Assembly: GCA_002329485.1 (NCBI GenBank)
Contig: DCTZ01000005.1
Coordinates: 1,213 to 24,136 of the forward strand
Source: Caryophanales bacterium UBA1427
Lineage (GTDB): Bacteria > Bacillota_I > Bacilli_A > ML615J-28 > CAG-313
Reading direction: 5' to 3'
Length of the DNA stretch: 22,924 nt
Below, piece after piece: positions 22,208 to 22,924 of this stretch. How positions within the stretch are numbered: the stretch's first letter is position 1; the number at the start of each line of letters is the position of its first letter. Below the pieces are notes generated by a model. It was given only the letters and a program-made list of their open reading frames with translations. It was not told the origin of the DNA and searched no databases. A program made the position numbers and the translations under genes.

Positions 22208-22924
22208 TTAGTATGTCTTGATGTTTTCGAAGTCGACCCAAGCTTTGGTTACGGTTTCCCTGTTGTCGCTTCCGGTGACTTTGGCGATAATGTACAATTT
22301 GGAAATGGTGTAAACTTTGTTGACGTCAACCGCATTCATCGAAGGCATTATCGACGATTGGTTGATGCAGCCGTAATAGGAATCGATTAAAATGTATTCG
22401 CTGAAATAATTTTCGGTATCGGTCGGGTGATTGTTTACCCGGGCATAGATTTCGATAGCCATATTTTCCATGGTAACTCCGTCGACGGTTTTCGGAATCA
22501 GATACGTGCGGAGCTTGTTGACCGTTTCTCCGGTTACCCGCCGTTCAATCCGCAGCTCAAACAATTCGCCCTGGTTGACCAAATACCCTTTTTTGCCGGC
22601 CGTTTCGTTGTCGATTTGACGTTCGTCGAAAGAGTCAAAATCGATTTTTTCCAAATCCAAGTCTTCAGCCTGATAGGTAAAGTGTTTGAAGTCGTATTTG
22701 CCGGTTTGGGTATTGCGGATTTCGTAATAAATGCTTACATACAGTTTTATGGGTTTATTGTCAAGTTTTGTATATTCTTCGGTTTTGGAGTCGTAATCGT
22801 TGCTTGTTTTGCCCAAATTAGACCAAGACGCAAAACTTGCGGAAGTATTGCTCCATGTGCTCGCTTTGCCTTCTTTATATAATAGATTGCCGTCGGCGGT
22901 CAAAGCGGTCAGGAAGCCGTGAAC
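22208..22924 (-). CDS. C-terminal part of a protein of unknown function, 5' end outside window
   Basis: Not recognised. The frame is open from the right edge to a TAA at 22208 (about 238 residues). A TTG at 22903 could serve as a start but has no clear ribosome site, and the frame stays open beyond it, so I treat the gene as partial. The visible part is acidic, rich in Tyr, Asn, Asp and Thr, with predicted beta strands (KPIKLYVSIYYEIRN; LFELRIERRV; MAIEIYARVNN) and no membrane segment, a composition typical of secreted or surface proteins. It contains one Cys (in YYGCINQ). No convincing terminator follows it before the rpmH promoter. Confidence 0.75.
   Translation of the reverse strand, partial: VHGFLTALTADGNLLYKEGKASTWSNTSASFASWSNLGKTSNDYDSKTEEYTKLDNKPIKLYVSIYYEIRNTQTGKYDFKHFTYQAEDLDLEKIDFDSFDERQIDNETAGKKGYLVNQGELFELRIERRVTGETVNKLRTYLIPKTVDGVTMENMAIEIYARVNNHPTDTENYFSEYILIDSYYGCINQSSIMPSMNAVDVNKVYTISKLYIIAKVTGSDNRETVTKAWVDFENIKTY

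Overview
The window looks like chromosome from a low-to-moderate GC member of the Bacillota, Bacilli-like or close to the Mollicutes (Acholeplasma/Izemoplasma-type relatives are an inference, not shown). Evidence: TTGACA-N17-TATAAT promoters, AGGAGG ribosome sites, lipoprotein signal peptides ending in a lipobox Cys, a T-box leader in front of asnS, a Firmicutes-style dnaX-ybaB-recR operon, and the rpmH-rnpA-yidC-jag block. The genetic code appears standard: TGA ends rmuC, and all core genes read full length with TGA as a stop. Nearly everything is on the minus strand; only a 347-residue membrane protein, a ttcA-like gene and one small-RNA candidate run on the plus strand. No tRNA, rRNA, CRISPR, transposon, prophage or oriC was found.

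Layout. (1) 1-6107, minus: a five-gene operon for an ABC importer of the carbohydrate (MalK/UgpC) type: ATPase, two permeases, solute-binding lipoprotein, then a thermonuclease-family lipoprotein that runs off the left edge. It has an extended -10 promoter with a palindrome in its leader. (2) 6331-10339, minus: dnaX-ybaB-recR plus a two-helix membrane protein, joined by TAATG overlaps and closed by a strong terminator. DnaX is about 950 residues because of a coiled-coil insertion that includes three 29-residue tandem repeats. (3) 10588-12440, minus: a small protein with faint AbrB/MraZ-like motifs, NfeD and an SPFH/band-7 protein, driven by a consensus promoter with two 10-bp tandem repeats next to its -35. 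(4) 12759-14665, plus: the unknown membrane protein and a TtcA-like tRNA thiolase. (5) 14721-16418, minus: asnS under an Asn-specific T-box (specifier AAC). (6) 16463-19050, minus: rmuC overlapping mnmE. (7) 19051-19313: divergent promoters, a possible ~120-nt small RNA and a shared terminator. (8) 19314-22044, minus: rpmH, rnpA, yidC, jag, with an attenuator-like hairpin after rpmH. (9) 22208-22924, minus: C-terminal part of an unknown protein.

Most of the window is housekeeping: replication (DnaX, YbaB, RecR), translation and tRNA modification (RpmH, RnpA, AsnS, TtcA, MnmE) and membrane biogenesis (YidC, KhpB/Jag, NfeD/SPFH). The less ordinary parts are the nuclease attached to the importer operon, the enlarged DnaX and YidC, the small protein with its own repeat-flanked promoter, and the isolated small-RNA candidate.
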